Source: Punica granatum (lineage: Eukaryota; Streptophyta; Magnoliopsida; Myrtales; Lythraceae). From it: a stretch of DNA of 64,000 bases. Below are positions 1 to 10,650 of the stretch, one piece after another. The stretch is from contig NC_045129.1 of the NCBI RefSeq assembly GCF_007655135.1, positions 27,129,391 through 27,193,390 of the forward strand, in the 5' to 3' direction. Position numbers and translations under genes: made by a program. The notes beneath the pieces are model-generated. The model was given only the letters and a program-made list of their open reading frames with translations. It did no database searches and was not told the origin of the DNA. How positions within the stretch are numbered: the stretch's first letter is position 1; each line of letters begins with the position of its first letter.

Positions 1-326
1 CCTCCTGTGGAGCCGTTTCTTCATTGGGTGCCAGTCGGGTCTGTTTTGACCCGACTGGGTCTGTCCTTTTTTACTGACCCGACTTTGTTTTTGATTTCCA
101 GAAAATCTACGCATGCTCTCCTCCCGAAACCACCACAGGCGCGATCCTTTGTCTTTTGGGAATCCAACGCAACTGGCCCCGCGCGAAAATTCCATCCCGA
201 TCAACCGATACGGCCGCGACAAGCCAGACTGCCAGTCGGGTCTGCCAGTCGACCCGACTGCTCCGATTCGGGTCTGTTCGTTCCAGCCGAGTCTCCCGAC
301 TCCCTTTGCCACTTCTCCGACTCTTT

Positions 327-341
327 CCTCGTGTTCCGAGG
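327..341 (+). other. conserved LTR stem-loop next to a splice-donor-like GGTA
   Basis: CCTCG-TGTTC-CGAGG forms a perfect 5-bp stem with a 5-nt loop, followed by GCTGGGTAAC. The same block lies at 11731 (B1 3' LTR), 22105 and 38164 (A1 LTRs, loop TATCC), 42147 (B3, one arm base changed) and 59428 (A5). The surrounding LTR sequence differs much more between families. Role unknown; it lies well downstream of the TATA box and so in the transcribed part of the LTR. Confidence 0.55.
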
Positions 342-2790
342 CTGGGTAACACTCCTCTACGACTTAGAGAAGTTAGGATCTTCGATATTCTTTTGATATG
401 AGGTGTTAAGGCGTTTAACAAGTTGAAATGCATGCAAGTTTACGTTCTTACCTACTCCCATGTAAATGTACGTCGTTTATCATGCTATACGTCGTATGAA
501 CACATGCATCATGACGGGAAAGAACTTAAATCGGGGTTGAAGAGGTCGCCTTGACCCGCGTGAGCCACGGAAAGTCACGGCCATTCCTCATGGGAGGTGG
601 CCGAGAGTTTCTTTGGACCACACGGGTCCAAGGAATCCTCTTTCGCCTCGAAATAAGTCGGTTCCCGTATTTTCCATTTCGTCGTTGTATGAGTCGATGC
701 CGTTTTATTGATTCCTTTAAATATTTTGTTTGTGCATGTTTGTATGCCCGTTTGCGTAATTATGATCATGGCGGCATCGATTTGGTTAAAACGTGCGTTA
801 CTATCGTGCTTGACGTATTATGCATGCAAGATTACGATCGGAATCGATGTAGGAGGCCCTCCATAACCCAAGTCGGGTCATGGAGAGCTCTCAGCTCAAC
901 CTTTGGAGGAGGGGCCGAGTGCTCTTTGACCCATCCCGGGCTTAGGACGGTCTCCTTCGTTGCTTCGGAATCGTCCCTTGGATTTGAGTGTACCCATATT
1001 TTGTGTTTCTATCGTCGATCATGTGCTAGCCATCTCCTAGGAGAGTTAGTTTTGGAAGATTATCCGTCAAGTCCACAATTCCTCGATATAAGATCACTAC
1101 CACCGAATAATTTCACAAAAGGGAGAAACGGGACGTATCATTCAGTTAATTAAATCACTTGGATTAAATAATTGGACAAATTGAATATTAATTCGTAAAC
1201 GTATCGATGGTTCATGGAACGGCGGAAATACCCTTTTCCTGAAAAGCTCATAATTTCAAAACATCGAGACGTGTAACACGAATAGAATCGTGTCTAGCAA
1301 GTACTCGCGTACTATGACTCGAGTCCGGGCCCAATTTGAGGCGGCTCGAGTCGAGATGCGCGAGTCCTCTTTAGACCTCTTCGTGTCACACGATCTTTAA
1401 TTTATATATGAACATCACATGTTTTACCACTCAAGGGCATAGTCGTCATTCCGTGATTCATCGATATCCTAGGCTTTAGGGAGTCGAAAACACCTCGATC
1501 TATGGACGGAAAGGGGCGGCCCGTTCGAGTGCGAGTTTCATTCGTACGGCCCATTCCGTTCACTTTCGGTGTTTCTATCTTCCTATCGTAGATTCGGTGG
1601 TGAACCTTTTTATTTCAGTTGCAAAAGACGAAGAACCGGATTAATCATGTACTTGACTTAAACAAACATTAGATAATGGATAGGTGGAATATTAGATTCC
1701 AATCTAGAGTCAAGATACGAGTTTGGTTAATTCGGTGAAACCGCAGCGTCATCTCACTGAATAAGGATTCTAAAACAAATTCACACATGTAATCGGCTTA
1801 GAACCATATTCTAGCCCACCATCTATGTTTGCCTAGGTTAGATACATTGTTTGCTAACCAACCCCGGTTAATAACTGATTAAATCACGTACATTCTGCTT
1901 AATACACCACTTGTCTGTATTCACCGACAATTGTCAGTAGTTGTCTGTATTGTGTCAGTTTTATCAGTTTTCTTCTGTTTTGTCTTTGCATATGATGATC
2001 TATTGCGGTTCGGGCTCGAGCCCATAGGTCACGTGTCGCACGGGGTCCAACGCCCCAAATCACCGAACACGAGGTCCAACGCCTCTTAACTCACCGAGCG
2101 CGTGCAACCCGAGTGCGGAATGGGATCTAGCCTCGATTCACCGTCACACTCTGAATACGGTCTATGTGGAAGGCGGATTTGGATTGAGCGCGTGAAACGG
2201 GTTTAGATATCACCCGGGAACTCGATCGGTCCATTGGGTACAGTGAGAACCGACCGGTTCTCCTGAAAACCGGTGGATTGATCGGACCCGACCCCCGGCT
2301 CCTTGAGCCCGCGTTGCCTTAATTTGTTTATCGGTTATTCAAAATACTTGGTGAGCCAGAGCGGAATAATGGCCAATGCAAAGCGATCAGGATCCATTTA
2401 CTTATTCAGTTATGTTTTTCTATTCGAGACAACATTATGAGGATTCTATTTGTATATTCACTCAGTCACTTGTAAGGGTCCCCGATCGGCGAGCAAGAGG
2501 TCCGAGTGACGAACCGGTCAAGTCGGTCTATTATCACCGAGAGATGAGTAAGCTCGAATACTTGCGGTTTCGGTTCGCGCAGGGAATCGACCATCACGGT
2601 TCGATGAACTGTAACGCTAAGATAGTGAACCGATACCTCGATGCACAAGCCTACTCATCTTTCGGATTCTTGGTCCAACTTGATCAATTCATCGACTTTA
2701 CGGTGTCAAAACGGGCGAGTCAAGTGCGACCCTAAATCACGCGGTAAATAAATAAAACGGCAAGCCTAGCAAGCTAGAGTACCGAAAGGG

Positions 2791-2813
2791 CGTGCGGGAT
2801 ATAGGCCCGCACG
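2791..2813 (+). other. conserved U5 hairpin CGTGCGGG/CCCGCACG
   Basis: This is a perfect 8-bp inverted repeat around the loop ATATAGG. It recurs in every LTR tail in the window: about 14196, 19300, 24218, 40280 and 44598 on the plus strand, and antisense near 55080 and 60737. It lies about 250 bases before the primer-binding site. It is probably an RNA structure of U5. Confidence 0.65.
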
Positions 2814-2913
2814 TAATAGAACCCCCGAATTCGGAATTTTCGGTTCCGTATGACCATTGCCTTAACATTTAGGTGTACCCCGTACCCCTAGACAAGGGTA
2901 ACTTGCCGGCCCT

Positions 2914-2927
2914 CGACCTTCGGGTCG
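2914..2927 (+). other. U5 UNCG-tetraloop hairpin
   Basis: CGACC-TTCG-GGTCG has a 5-bp stem closed by C-G around UUCG. In the A1 LTRs the loop is TACG (24342-24355), also a UNCG loop, while the stem is unchanged. It sits 13 bases before the internal half copy of the primer-binding site. Confidence 0.6.
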
Positions 2928-2939
2928 TAAAAAGGCAAG

Positions 2940-2949
2940 TGGCGACTCC
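2940..2949 (+). other. 10-nt copy of the primer-binding site inside U5
   Basis: TGGCGACTCC here equals the first ten bases of the true primer-binding site 121 bases downstream. The same copy occurs in the B1 3' LTR, in A2 (about 19449) and in both A1 LTRs (24368 in the 5' LTR). It has one mismatch in B3 and in the older antisense copies. Confidence 0.6.
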
Positions 2950-3060
2950 TTCTCACGTGCGTCCGTCGCGCGTCCCCGGGAAGGTGGACACTCCCAAGCC
3001 GCGTTTGCTTAAGCGCGCGCATGCGTGCCCCGACGAGATCAAATTCGGGTGCGCACAGCT

Positions 3061-3078
3061 TGGCGACTCCACTGGGGA
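3061..3078 (+). other. B1 primer-binding site (tRNA-Arg type)
   Basis: TGGCGACTCCACTGGGGA begins three bases after the LTR end. It differs by one base from the A1 site. Sites of this form are known from Tat/Ogre elements, where the primer is reported to be tRNA-Arg. I assign the tRNA from memory of that family. Confidence 0.8.
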
Positions 3079-3599
3079 CATCTAGAGGGTTCGGGCTCAA
3101 TCCCGTTTGCTTGCTTGCTTGTTTATTCACTGCTTTCCGTCGTTTATCGCTTATCTACTTACGCACATTTATTTCACACATGCATTGCATATCATGCTAA
3201 CTTTAGGTGCCTTGTCCGAAATCCCACGGGCGCCAAAATAGGAAGCTAGGTTAGTCAGAGGTTCCGAGTAAGGGAACGGATCGAGTCGGCTATGCCACCG
3301 AACCGGCCCCCAAAGATCCTCCCTCGATTTCAAGGAATTCACACCCTTGAGTCGGGAGCCCCCATCCACAGATAGCACGGTCCCTGTAGCACCGAACCAT
3401 GCATCGTGCTATGCCTCCATGCAAGCCTTCAACCCGACTCCGACAACAGTCCATCGAGTCGGCCTGCGAGCCATTTGAGTCTTTTCCATTTCAAGAGCGA
3501 TGTACATGTAATTTCTACTAAGCCGTGGGCATTTACTCTCTTCATACACATGCATCATGAAGTTTTCAAAAATTAGGATGTCATTCATATTGACGAGTC
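3079..3599 (+). other. B1 untranslated leader, homologous to A1 leader
   Basis: The stretch shares ordered motifs with 24513-25080 of A1: GGGACAT after the primer site, TTTGCTT repeats, CGCTTATCTA, CATTTA, GGAAGCTAGGTTAG and GAGTCGGGAGCCCCCATC. It holds no ORF. Conservation in an element lacking gag suggests packaging or translation-leader function (inference). Confidence 0.6.
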
Positions 3600-4021
3600 C
3601 TAAACGGATTTTCCTGTCGTCTTGGTAAGGGACGCCTTACTCGGCCTCCTGCCCGCGCCTCGACAAAGTCCGCCAACACACGAGGACCTCACCGACACGC
3701 CACAGGACGCGAATGGGGTATATTCCGGGATAACATGATCAACCTCATCAACACTAGGTTCGATCACCGAGAGGTCGCTGAGAGATGAAGAACTCACCGG
3801 CCAACCACCTTAGAGGGAGCTCTCCCAAACTCGTGCCAAGATGCAGAGATGCGGTCAGGAGCTTGCTTGAGCGAACGCCGCCCTGGAGAGGTCTAGGAAG
3901 AGGACTCGAGGAGGCCCACACATGCACTCTAGGATAGATATCTCCGCAAGGCCCTCGCCTAGAACCAGTACTTTCCGAGGCCGCGCTCGCTCAAACCCCG
4001 AGTGTGGTGGCAAATCAGCTT
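3600..4021 (+). pseudogene. B1 remnant of ORF1 C-terminal coiled coil
   Basis: From about 3814 the plus strand reads RELSQTRAKMQRCGQELA, then a TGA, then ANAALERSRKRTRGG. This aligns by eye with the end of A1 ORF1 (SELAQIRARIANQDREIARL...) and with antisense B5 near 63850-63990. A TAG at 3811-3813 falls where B5 has a Gln codon. The DUF7745-like core present in A1 is not recognisable upstream; 3600-3810 is of unclear origin. Heptad-like spacing of L/A and charged residues suggests a coiled coil. Confidence 0.5.
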
Positions 4022-4763
4022 AAGGCTCTATTTTACAAAATTTGCATTGTACTTTGAACCTTTCGAGTCAATGTGGACGACAACATTAGCTTTTGAAAAC
4101 ACACGCATTGCACGCATCCTATTCATTTACTGTTTTACACGAGAATTAACACTACCACACGGTAGACAAAGTTGTGACCGCCTTTGCAGGTGTACCAATC
4201 GTGGTCCTCACCCTTCCTCCACGGCGAGACGATCAGTAGCTCAAGGGCCAACCATCCAAGCAACGCTAGCTCCCCATTGATCCCGCGCAATCGATTATGT
4301 CATTGCATGGTTGAGCACACGTCCCTCCATGCTACAAGTGCTTCCATCAGCACAACTGAGTGTGCCCTTTCCGCGTCGTGCGAGCACACCCCTACCTTGC
4401 CCATGCACTCATCCTCGACACACCTTGTGCATGTCTTTCAGTGTGCTTGCATGACGCCTACCAAGCCAGTTCGCTCCCCTACGTAGTTGCATTCAAATTA
4501 CGAATAGTTCTTGTTCCTTCATTGCTTTTCCTCTTCCCATTGCAGGAAATAACTGACAAGAAGGCAACTTGAACCTTGATCGACCACAATTGAGACAACA
4601 AACGTCTCCCATCCATCCAGCTCCTTGGGATTTCAACACTAAGTCCCCATCCCTGCTTCACAAAGTAAGGCCGCAAGCAAATCAGCGTCACCGCATTGCA
4701 GCGCCTCACGCTATTCCTCAGCATTGACCTTTGCTTTCGCATTTCTTGCACTTTCCTATCAAC

Positions 4764-4890
4764 CCCGCATTTACTGCATCGGGCTCCAGCCCCGCATCGG
4801 GCTCCGGCCCCGCATTTACTGCTTTTGGGCTCCGGCCCCGCATTTACTGCTTTCAGGTTTTGACACATCGCATTTACTGCTTTCAGGCTC
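4764..4890 (+). repeat. short tandem array with GGGC-TCCG-GCCC hairpins
   Basis: CCCCGCATTTACTGC alternates with GGGCTCCGGCCC or GGGCTCCAGCCC. Each of the latter is a 4-bp stem with a 4-nt loop. The antisense counterpart at 62790-63030 in B5 is longer and carries GGGC-TTCG-GCCC. Confidence 0.65.
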
Positions 4891-6349
4891 AACTAAAATC
4901 CAAAATCGACTTGGATTCAAATTCATCCAAGCGATACTCCGAGGAGCAAGTCTAATCCTTCAACCGCAAAGATCACAAGCGACAACTCCGATGAACAGAA
5001 CATGGCCCTGCCCACCCGCCGCGAAAGTCACTAGCACGGTCACATCTCCGACCGGAGAATGATCCCTGCCCACCCTCCACTGTGGCCAACAACCAGCCAC
5101 TGGGGCAACATGCACTCTTCCCTAAACTCTCTTTTACATTTATATGCATTCCCAAACAAGCTCCAGGCATGAACGAACCCTTCACGGGCGCACTATGACA
5201 GTCCTGAAGATGCCCTGTTGGTTCTGTCGGAATTGTTCGATTCGTCTGTCCTCATGGGATCCGGCTTCTCGAGCCTTCCCTAGGACGGCTGCGCATGCCA
5301 ACCAGCAATAGGGGAAAGTACACCTATGTGGCCCCTAGCCACGGTCTGCCCACTCCAGGGTGGTGATGACTAAATCTCGGAATTGAATGTCCCCCACGTG
5401 CGGCACCCCATGGGTCGCGCGCTGGACGAAGGAATTTCCCATGGGTCCACCTTACATTTCTTACCACATATTCCACCGCATAATCGCCTAATGCATCATC
5501 TTCTTTGTCATCCTTCACAGGGACACACCGGCTGCGGGCGAAGAGCGATGCGCGGGTTCACGCCTCCTCGAGAACTCCTATCGGGTCTTTCTTCCTATAC
5601 TTCAGTAGGGAAGGGCCCGACAAGGAGGTACCCCCTATGAAGCCGACGACAGAAGCATCCGAATGAGCCGCATGCCTTCAGCGCAACCGTCTCAATCGAC
5701 AAACAAACATGCCTATCGGCTTTGAGAGCACACCTCTCCGGCGTACAATTGATGCTGGAGCCACAAGCACGATCCGGGACGATGACTGTACAAGGCGCCC
5801 ACCTCAGGTCACATTAATAATGAAGATCGGGGCATTCGCATTCATCATTCACATGGAGACCACCTCGGACATCATCCGGCTGTCCAAGCAACGTACATTG
5901 GGGCATCCCCGGTTGAAGCTCGCGACAGCATGACCTCGGCAAGCGACGTACACTGGGGCATCCCTGGTTAAAGTTCGCCTGAAGTCGCCATAGTGGGTCA
6001 CTCCAACAAATGACACTGGAATGCTCCTAGTCATCCGCATCAAGAATGGGCATCTTCCATAGCAAGTATCAGGACAACCTCGGTCACACACTCCCTGGGG
6101 CAATTTTGTTTTCGTTTTAAACAATAGGGGAAAGGACTTGTAAAGTTTGCAAGGACAAAAGACGCGAAGTTCGGCTTTTGAGTGCACAAGCATCAGACTT
6201 CTGAGAAAACCAGCCCTCACAAAATTGGGCTAGGACAACAAAGTACATCAAGTCTCCATGGGGCGAAGCAAACAAAAGCAGCCTCGATGATGCAAAGTCG
6301 AGGAGTTTCAAACAAATACAAGGGGCACAATACAGACCCCAGCTGCAAG

Positions 6350-6790
6350 AAAAAAACAGAGTGAAAAGAAGCGGGATAAACCCGCCAATGAAGAGAGAGA
6401 GAAAAGAAGCGGGAAAAACCCGCCAACAAAAAATGGGGCAATGCCGAGGTTCACCAAAAGCACCGGCACCCCCAATCCAAAAGAAATGAACAAATCCCAA
6501 CAAAAAGGGAAGCAGCAGTCGCAACTCCTCGACGGAGACAAAACATAACGCACTCGAATGTCGAATCATTCGAGCACTTCGCCTTTGCAAACTCGAGAGA
6601 CAAAAGAATCGAGCCTGCTAGGTCGAAAACCCCTCGAGGCGATCTAGGCAAAAGTTAGGGCAAAAGAGAGGCACGACTGAAAATCCCGAGGCGGGCGGTC
6701 GTGGCAAAAGGAGAGTTCATCCCCTTTAGGTTGAGAGGTATGGCCCCGAGGCGGGTGACCGTAGCAAAAGGAGAGTAAAATGAGAGATAA
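6350..6790 (+). other. B1 3' untranslated block shared with A1
   Basis: Two GCGGGA-TAA/AAA-CCCGC inverted repeats lie near 6370-6425. They are followed by a block reading CTAGGTCGAAAACC...CTAGGCAAAAGTTAGG and GTGGCAAAAGGAGAG (6617-6715). A1 has the same motifs at 34307-34530. This shows that B1 kept the 3' end of a complete element while losing gag-pol. Confidence 0.6.
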
Positions 6791-7616
6791 ACAAAACAGT
6801 CACCCTAGGCTCTCGCACACTGCGCGGACCAGGGATCCCCAAGGGAAATGGCCAGGTTGTCTACTCAGACACGATCCCCGATCGGCTCTCCTACCGAACT
6901 CAATCGTCCAAGGCGGATTCTTCTTCAAGCACAGCGGGCGACCAAGCACGCAATCCAAACAGTTCAAGACAGCCAACACCAACCGAAGGACGGAAGAGAA
7001 TGGGGGTACATCTCACGGCAGGCGTGAACTCGTGTATCCTTTCAGTCCTGGGGCAACGTGCTCCCCAAGCTTTCTCTTTTCTCTTTGTCATTGCACAACT
7101 CCAAAATGGGTCACAGCCACCCTTCAATCGGCTACCACAAAGCCAAAATCCTAGACATTTCTTTCCGGGAGTTAGTTATAACACTCTGGAAATGACTAGA
7201 CCAAGGTCTGACCAAATTTGAACAAAAATTCCCTATGCGGGTTACAAATGTAGCCGCCCTATGGCACCTTGATGAGAAGGGTCCTAAGCTCACAGGCGCG
7301 TCGAACAACCGATAGAGCCACTTGGGCACCTTTGAGAACGTCTCGATATGCCCATGCAAGGCCAACAGGAGCCCCGGAGGCCTCGCATCGGGGCCTCTGA
7401 AAGCGGGACCCCCATTCACATCACCAAATCAAAACTCTCCACGGGTCGCCCAGGCGACTCGAAACGGAAGAGCATGCGTCACAAGCACTTCCTTTTACCT
7501 GTGCTTACAAATCGCTAGTAATCCCATGACTTGATAATGATGTTATGATCACAGATGCCGAGCAGCTAGAACCATGGCAGGCGTTGATTCCCGGTCTCAC
7601 GGGATACGTAGGCGTT

Positions 7617-8150
7617 CACTTTCATGCAGGGCCAAGTCCCGTCATTCACTTTCCTGCAGGGTCAAGTCCCGTCTTCACTTTTACGCAAGGCCAGGTCCCA
7701 TCATTACTTTTCTGCAGGGCCGAGCCCCATCTTTACTTTTCTGCAGGGCCGAGCCCATCTTTACTTTTATGCAGGGCCGAGTCCCGTCTTCACTTTCATG
7801 TAGGGCCAAGCCCCGTCATCATTTTTCTGCAGGGCCGAGTCCCGTCTTTACTTTTATGCAGGGCCAAGTCCCGTCATTCACTATTCTGCAGGGCCAAGTC
7901 CCGTCATCACTTTTATGCAGGGCCGAGCCCCATCTTTACTTTTCTGCAGGGCCGAGCCCCATCTTTACTTTTATGCAGGGCCGAGTCCCGTCTTCTCTTT
8001 CATGTAGGGCCAAGTCCCGTCATCACATTTCTGCAGGGCAGAGTCCCGTCCTTACTTTTATGCAGGGCCAAGTCCCATCATTACTCTTCTGCAGAGCCGA
8101 GTCCAGTCTTCACTCTTTGCAGGGCCGAGTCCCGTCTTTACTTTGCTGCA
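7617..8150 (+). repeat. B1 3' tandem array 1, about 18 units of 28-30 bp
   Basis: The unit is roughly TTTCTGCAGGGCCGAGTCCC plus GTCTTCAC, with variants. Many units contain GGGC-CGA-GCCC or a G-U-paired version of it. Long open frames cross the array in two frames only because the unit length is near a multiple of three. Confidence 0.85.
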
Positions 8151-8230
8151 CGGGCTCATAAGCTTGTGTTCTTACCTCCCTGCACCACACAAACCCATAA
8201 ACCCGTGTCTCTACTTTTCGTAAACTTACA

Positions 8231-9120
8231 ATTTACTGCTTTCCGGACTTCGCGTCCATTTTACTGCTTTCCTCGGGCTTCGGCCTAGTGACTTTACTGC
8301 TTTCCGGACTTCGCGTCCACGGACTTCGCGTCCATTTTACTGCTTTCCTCGGGCTTCGGCCTAGTGACTTTACTGCTTTCCGGACTTCGCGTCCACGAAC
8401 TTCGCGTCCATTTTACTGCTTTCCTCGGGCTTCGGCCTAGTGACTTTACTGCTTTCCGAACTTCGCGTCCACGGACTTCGCGTCCATTTTACTGCTTTCA
8501 TCGGGCTTCGGCCTAGTGACTTTATCGCTTTCCGGACTTCGCGTCCACGGACTTCGCGTCCATTTTAATGCTTTCCTCGGGCTTCGGCCTAGTGACTTTA
8601 TCGCTTTCCGGACTTCGCGTCCACGGACTTCGCGTCCATTTTACAGCTTTCCTCGGGCTTCGGCCTAGTGACTTTATTGCTTTCCACGGGCTTCACCCTA
8701 GTAGTTTTACTGATTTCCTCGGGCTTCGGCCTAGTGACTTTACTGCTTTCCGGACTTCGCGTCCACGGACTTCGCTTCCATTTTACTGCTTTCCTCGGGC
8801 TTCGGCCTAGTGACTTTATCGCTTTCCGGACTTCGCGTCCACGGACTTCGCGTCCATTTTACTGCTTTCCTCGGGCTTCGGCCTAGTGACTTTATCGCTT
8901 TCCGGACTTCGCGTCCACGGACTTCGCGTCCATTTTACTGCTTTCCTCGGGCTTCGGCCTAGTGACTTTATCGCTTTCCAGACTTCGCGTCCATTTTACT
9001 GCTTTCCTCGGGCTTCGGCCTAGTGACTTTATTGCTTTCCACGGGCTTCGCCCTAGTAGTTTTACTGCTTTCCACGGGCTTCGGCCTAGTAACTTCACCG
9101 CTTTCCACAGGCCTTAGCCC
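8231..9120 (+). repeat. B1 3' tandem array 2, eleven units, mostly 76 bp
   Basis: CTAGTGAC recurs at 8285, 8361, 8437, 8513, 8589, 8665, 8731, 8807, 8883, 8959 and 9020. Each unit has GGAC-TTCGC-GTCC, often twice, and GGC-TTCG-GCC, the latter a UUCG tetraloop closed by C-G. It lies 220 bases before the polypurine tract, where Tat/Ogre elements typically carry variable repeats. Confidence 0.9.
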
Positions 9121-9324
9121 TACACATGCTATCGTGTGGGGTTAGACCCCCCATCTACATTCCATAATATTCGCTTCCTAATCAGGTGGTTACCCTACGA
9201 CAGGTTCGGGCACCTTTGCACGTCCTCCCTAAATATCCAACACGGGGGAGCAAGCTATCACAGAGAGAGACAACAGAAGCGGTCGCCGGGACCAAAAAGG
9301 GTGCCTCTCATGGTCTTTGGCTAC

Positions 9325-9360
9325 ATCCTCTAACCGAGCATGCAACCAAAGAGGGGCAAG
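9325..9360 (+). other. B1 polypurine tract and conserved upstream box
   Basis: ACATCCTCTAACCGAGCATG precedes CAACCAAAGAGGGGCAAG. The same box precedes the A1 tract (35876-35913) and, antisense, the A3 tract (54448-54485). It primes plus-strand DNA synthesis. Confidence 0.75.
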
Positions 9361-10352
9361 CCCCATTTTGGCCCACCGGTTTCCCGCACGAGGATTCCCG
9401 ACCGAAGCCCGGGGCACTATTCATCACCCGGCAATCGGAGGCAAATAGGCGAGCACGGAGTCATGAACAATGAGAGAAGAGCTGGGTCGCTAAGAAAAGC
9501 AAAGGAAAGCCCTCGGAAGAACGAACAGACAAAGAACCCCGAAAACGGCAGAGCTGGCACTGTGGCACTATTCATCACTTAGTCACCGAAGCACCGAAAG
9601 GTGCCCAATATGGGGCTCCAAAAATCCCTCTCAGTGCCAAAATGACCAATTACACGTCCGGGCGCATTTCCGGGGCATCCTGCTTAAGCCGGGACACCCC
9701 GATCCCCCACGGACGCCTTTTCTGACAGGGCTCCCGGGGCCCGATCCACTGACAAGTGAACGGCACCCCAAAACGGGCCTACAGGCACCCAGGGACTACC
9801 GGGGTCATGGAACAAGCTTCATACGACCTTTCGGAAATCTACGGGGTTTCCCGAGGGACGTTTCAATGGTAGCAAATGCCTCCCGATGAATCTTCGGGGC
9901 ACATCCATAGAAAACAGAGATCACAGCGATCCCCGAACGCCTCAAGACATTCGGGGAACACTGAGAAAGCTCTGGTCACAAGTCCCTAGGTCTTCCCGGG
10001 GCAACGATCTTCGATCGGAGACGACGAGCCAACGATCCCCCACGAGGCAAAAAGGGTCACCGAAACGAACATTAAGGTGCACAAAGAGCAATCGGGGACC
10101 GAGGACGCTCAACTCCACTCCGAATGTCCGAACAGGGCAAAACCGATTCTCGAGACGCCGAGTCACCCGAACGTCCGTTCACACGACGTATGGCGATATT
10201 GGACTCATTCAAATCCTCTTCGTTCAAGCATTCCAAATCTATAAATTAATCGGACATCAGAGACCGGACGCGCGTTCAATCAAGTCTCAAGCTTTTTCCG
10301 GCTTTTCTCTTATTTGAATGGGACCCACAGCTCAGCCAAGCCAAGCCCCCAA

Positions 10353-10399
10353 GCCGCGGCTCAACCCCAAGCCACGGCTCAATCTCCAAGCCGTGGCTA
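10353..10399 (+). promoter_or_regulatory. three AGCC-NN-GGCT palindromes in family B U3
   Basis: AGCCGCGGCT (10353), AGCCACGGCT (10371) and AGCCGTGGCT (10390) are spaced 18-19 bases apart, about 250-290 bases upstream of the TATA-like box. The antisense LTR B2 has AGCCGCGGCT (17940), AGCCACGGCT (17980) and AGCCATGGCT (17998). B3 has AAGCCATGGCTT (19811). The arms are conserved and the core varies. Confidence 0.5.
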
Positions 10400-10640
10400 A
10401 AACCCAAAATTCGGTGGCTCCAAGCTTCAAGAAGCTCCCCCCTCCACACATTTCAAATCCTTCTTACACCCATCACTTCCTATCACTTCCCCATCACCTC
10501 CCATCAACTTTCCTTTCTCTTCCTTTCCCCACACTCAACAAGACATCTTCCCCACCCTAATCCTCCCTCCGAAATTCGGAACCCCTAAGCTCCCCCCTCT
10601 AATTGCACTTAAACTCACTAATTTGGCTCATTAAGGCATC

Positions 10641-10650
10641 CTATAAGTGC
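10641..10650 (+). promoter_or_regulatory. TATA-like box of B1 3' LTR
   Basis: CTATAAGTGC is followed about 40 bases later by a pyrimidine-rich stretch with CTCTCTCTAGC. It lies at the position equivalent to the A1 TATA box (21511) and the B3 box (40642). Confidence 0.45.

Larger units (their letters stand above)
1..3057 (+). repeat. B1 5' LTR, 3' three-fifths only
   Basis: This corresponds to 11406-14461 of the 3' LTR, with a few scattered substitutions and single-base indels. It ends in GCGCACA, three bases before the primer-binding site. It contains the conserved CCGAGGCTGGGTAAC block, the CGTGCGGG and UUCG hairpins and the internal primer-site half copy. Open frames inside it are short and not conserved between copies, so it is treated as non-coding. 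Confidence 0.9.
4022..7616 (+). other. B1 non-coding interior replacing gag-pol
   Basis: No frame here resembles a retrotransposon or host protein; the open frames are short and overlap on both strands. About 4022-5570 is shared, antisense, with B5 (62100-64000), so it is an inherited part of the family and not random debris. A splice-acceptor-like tract lies at 4518-4546, a small array at 4764-4890, and a two-copy motif around GTACACTGGGGCATCCC at 5890-5975. From about 6600 it matches the A1 3' untranslated region. Origin of 4022-6350 unknown. Confidence 0.6.

Noticed and set aside
551..1153. 200-residue frame in the B1 5' LTR
   Set aside because: Broken by a one-base indel in the 3' LTR copy (at about 12235) and not kept in B3; non-coding LTR.
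6117..6590. 157-residue minus-strand frame in B1
   Set aside because: Low-complexity hydrophobic/Cys peptide with overlapping open frames in other phases; no motif and no support from a second copy.
7545..8288. 247-residue open frame over B1 array 1, with a second long frame overlapping it
   Set aside because: The repeat unit is near a multiple of three and lacks stops, so several frames stay open. No domain, start context or conservation; the same DNA is better explained as a non-coding array.
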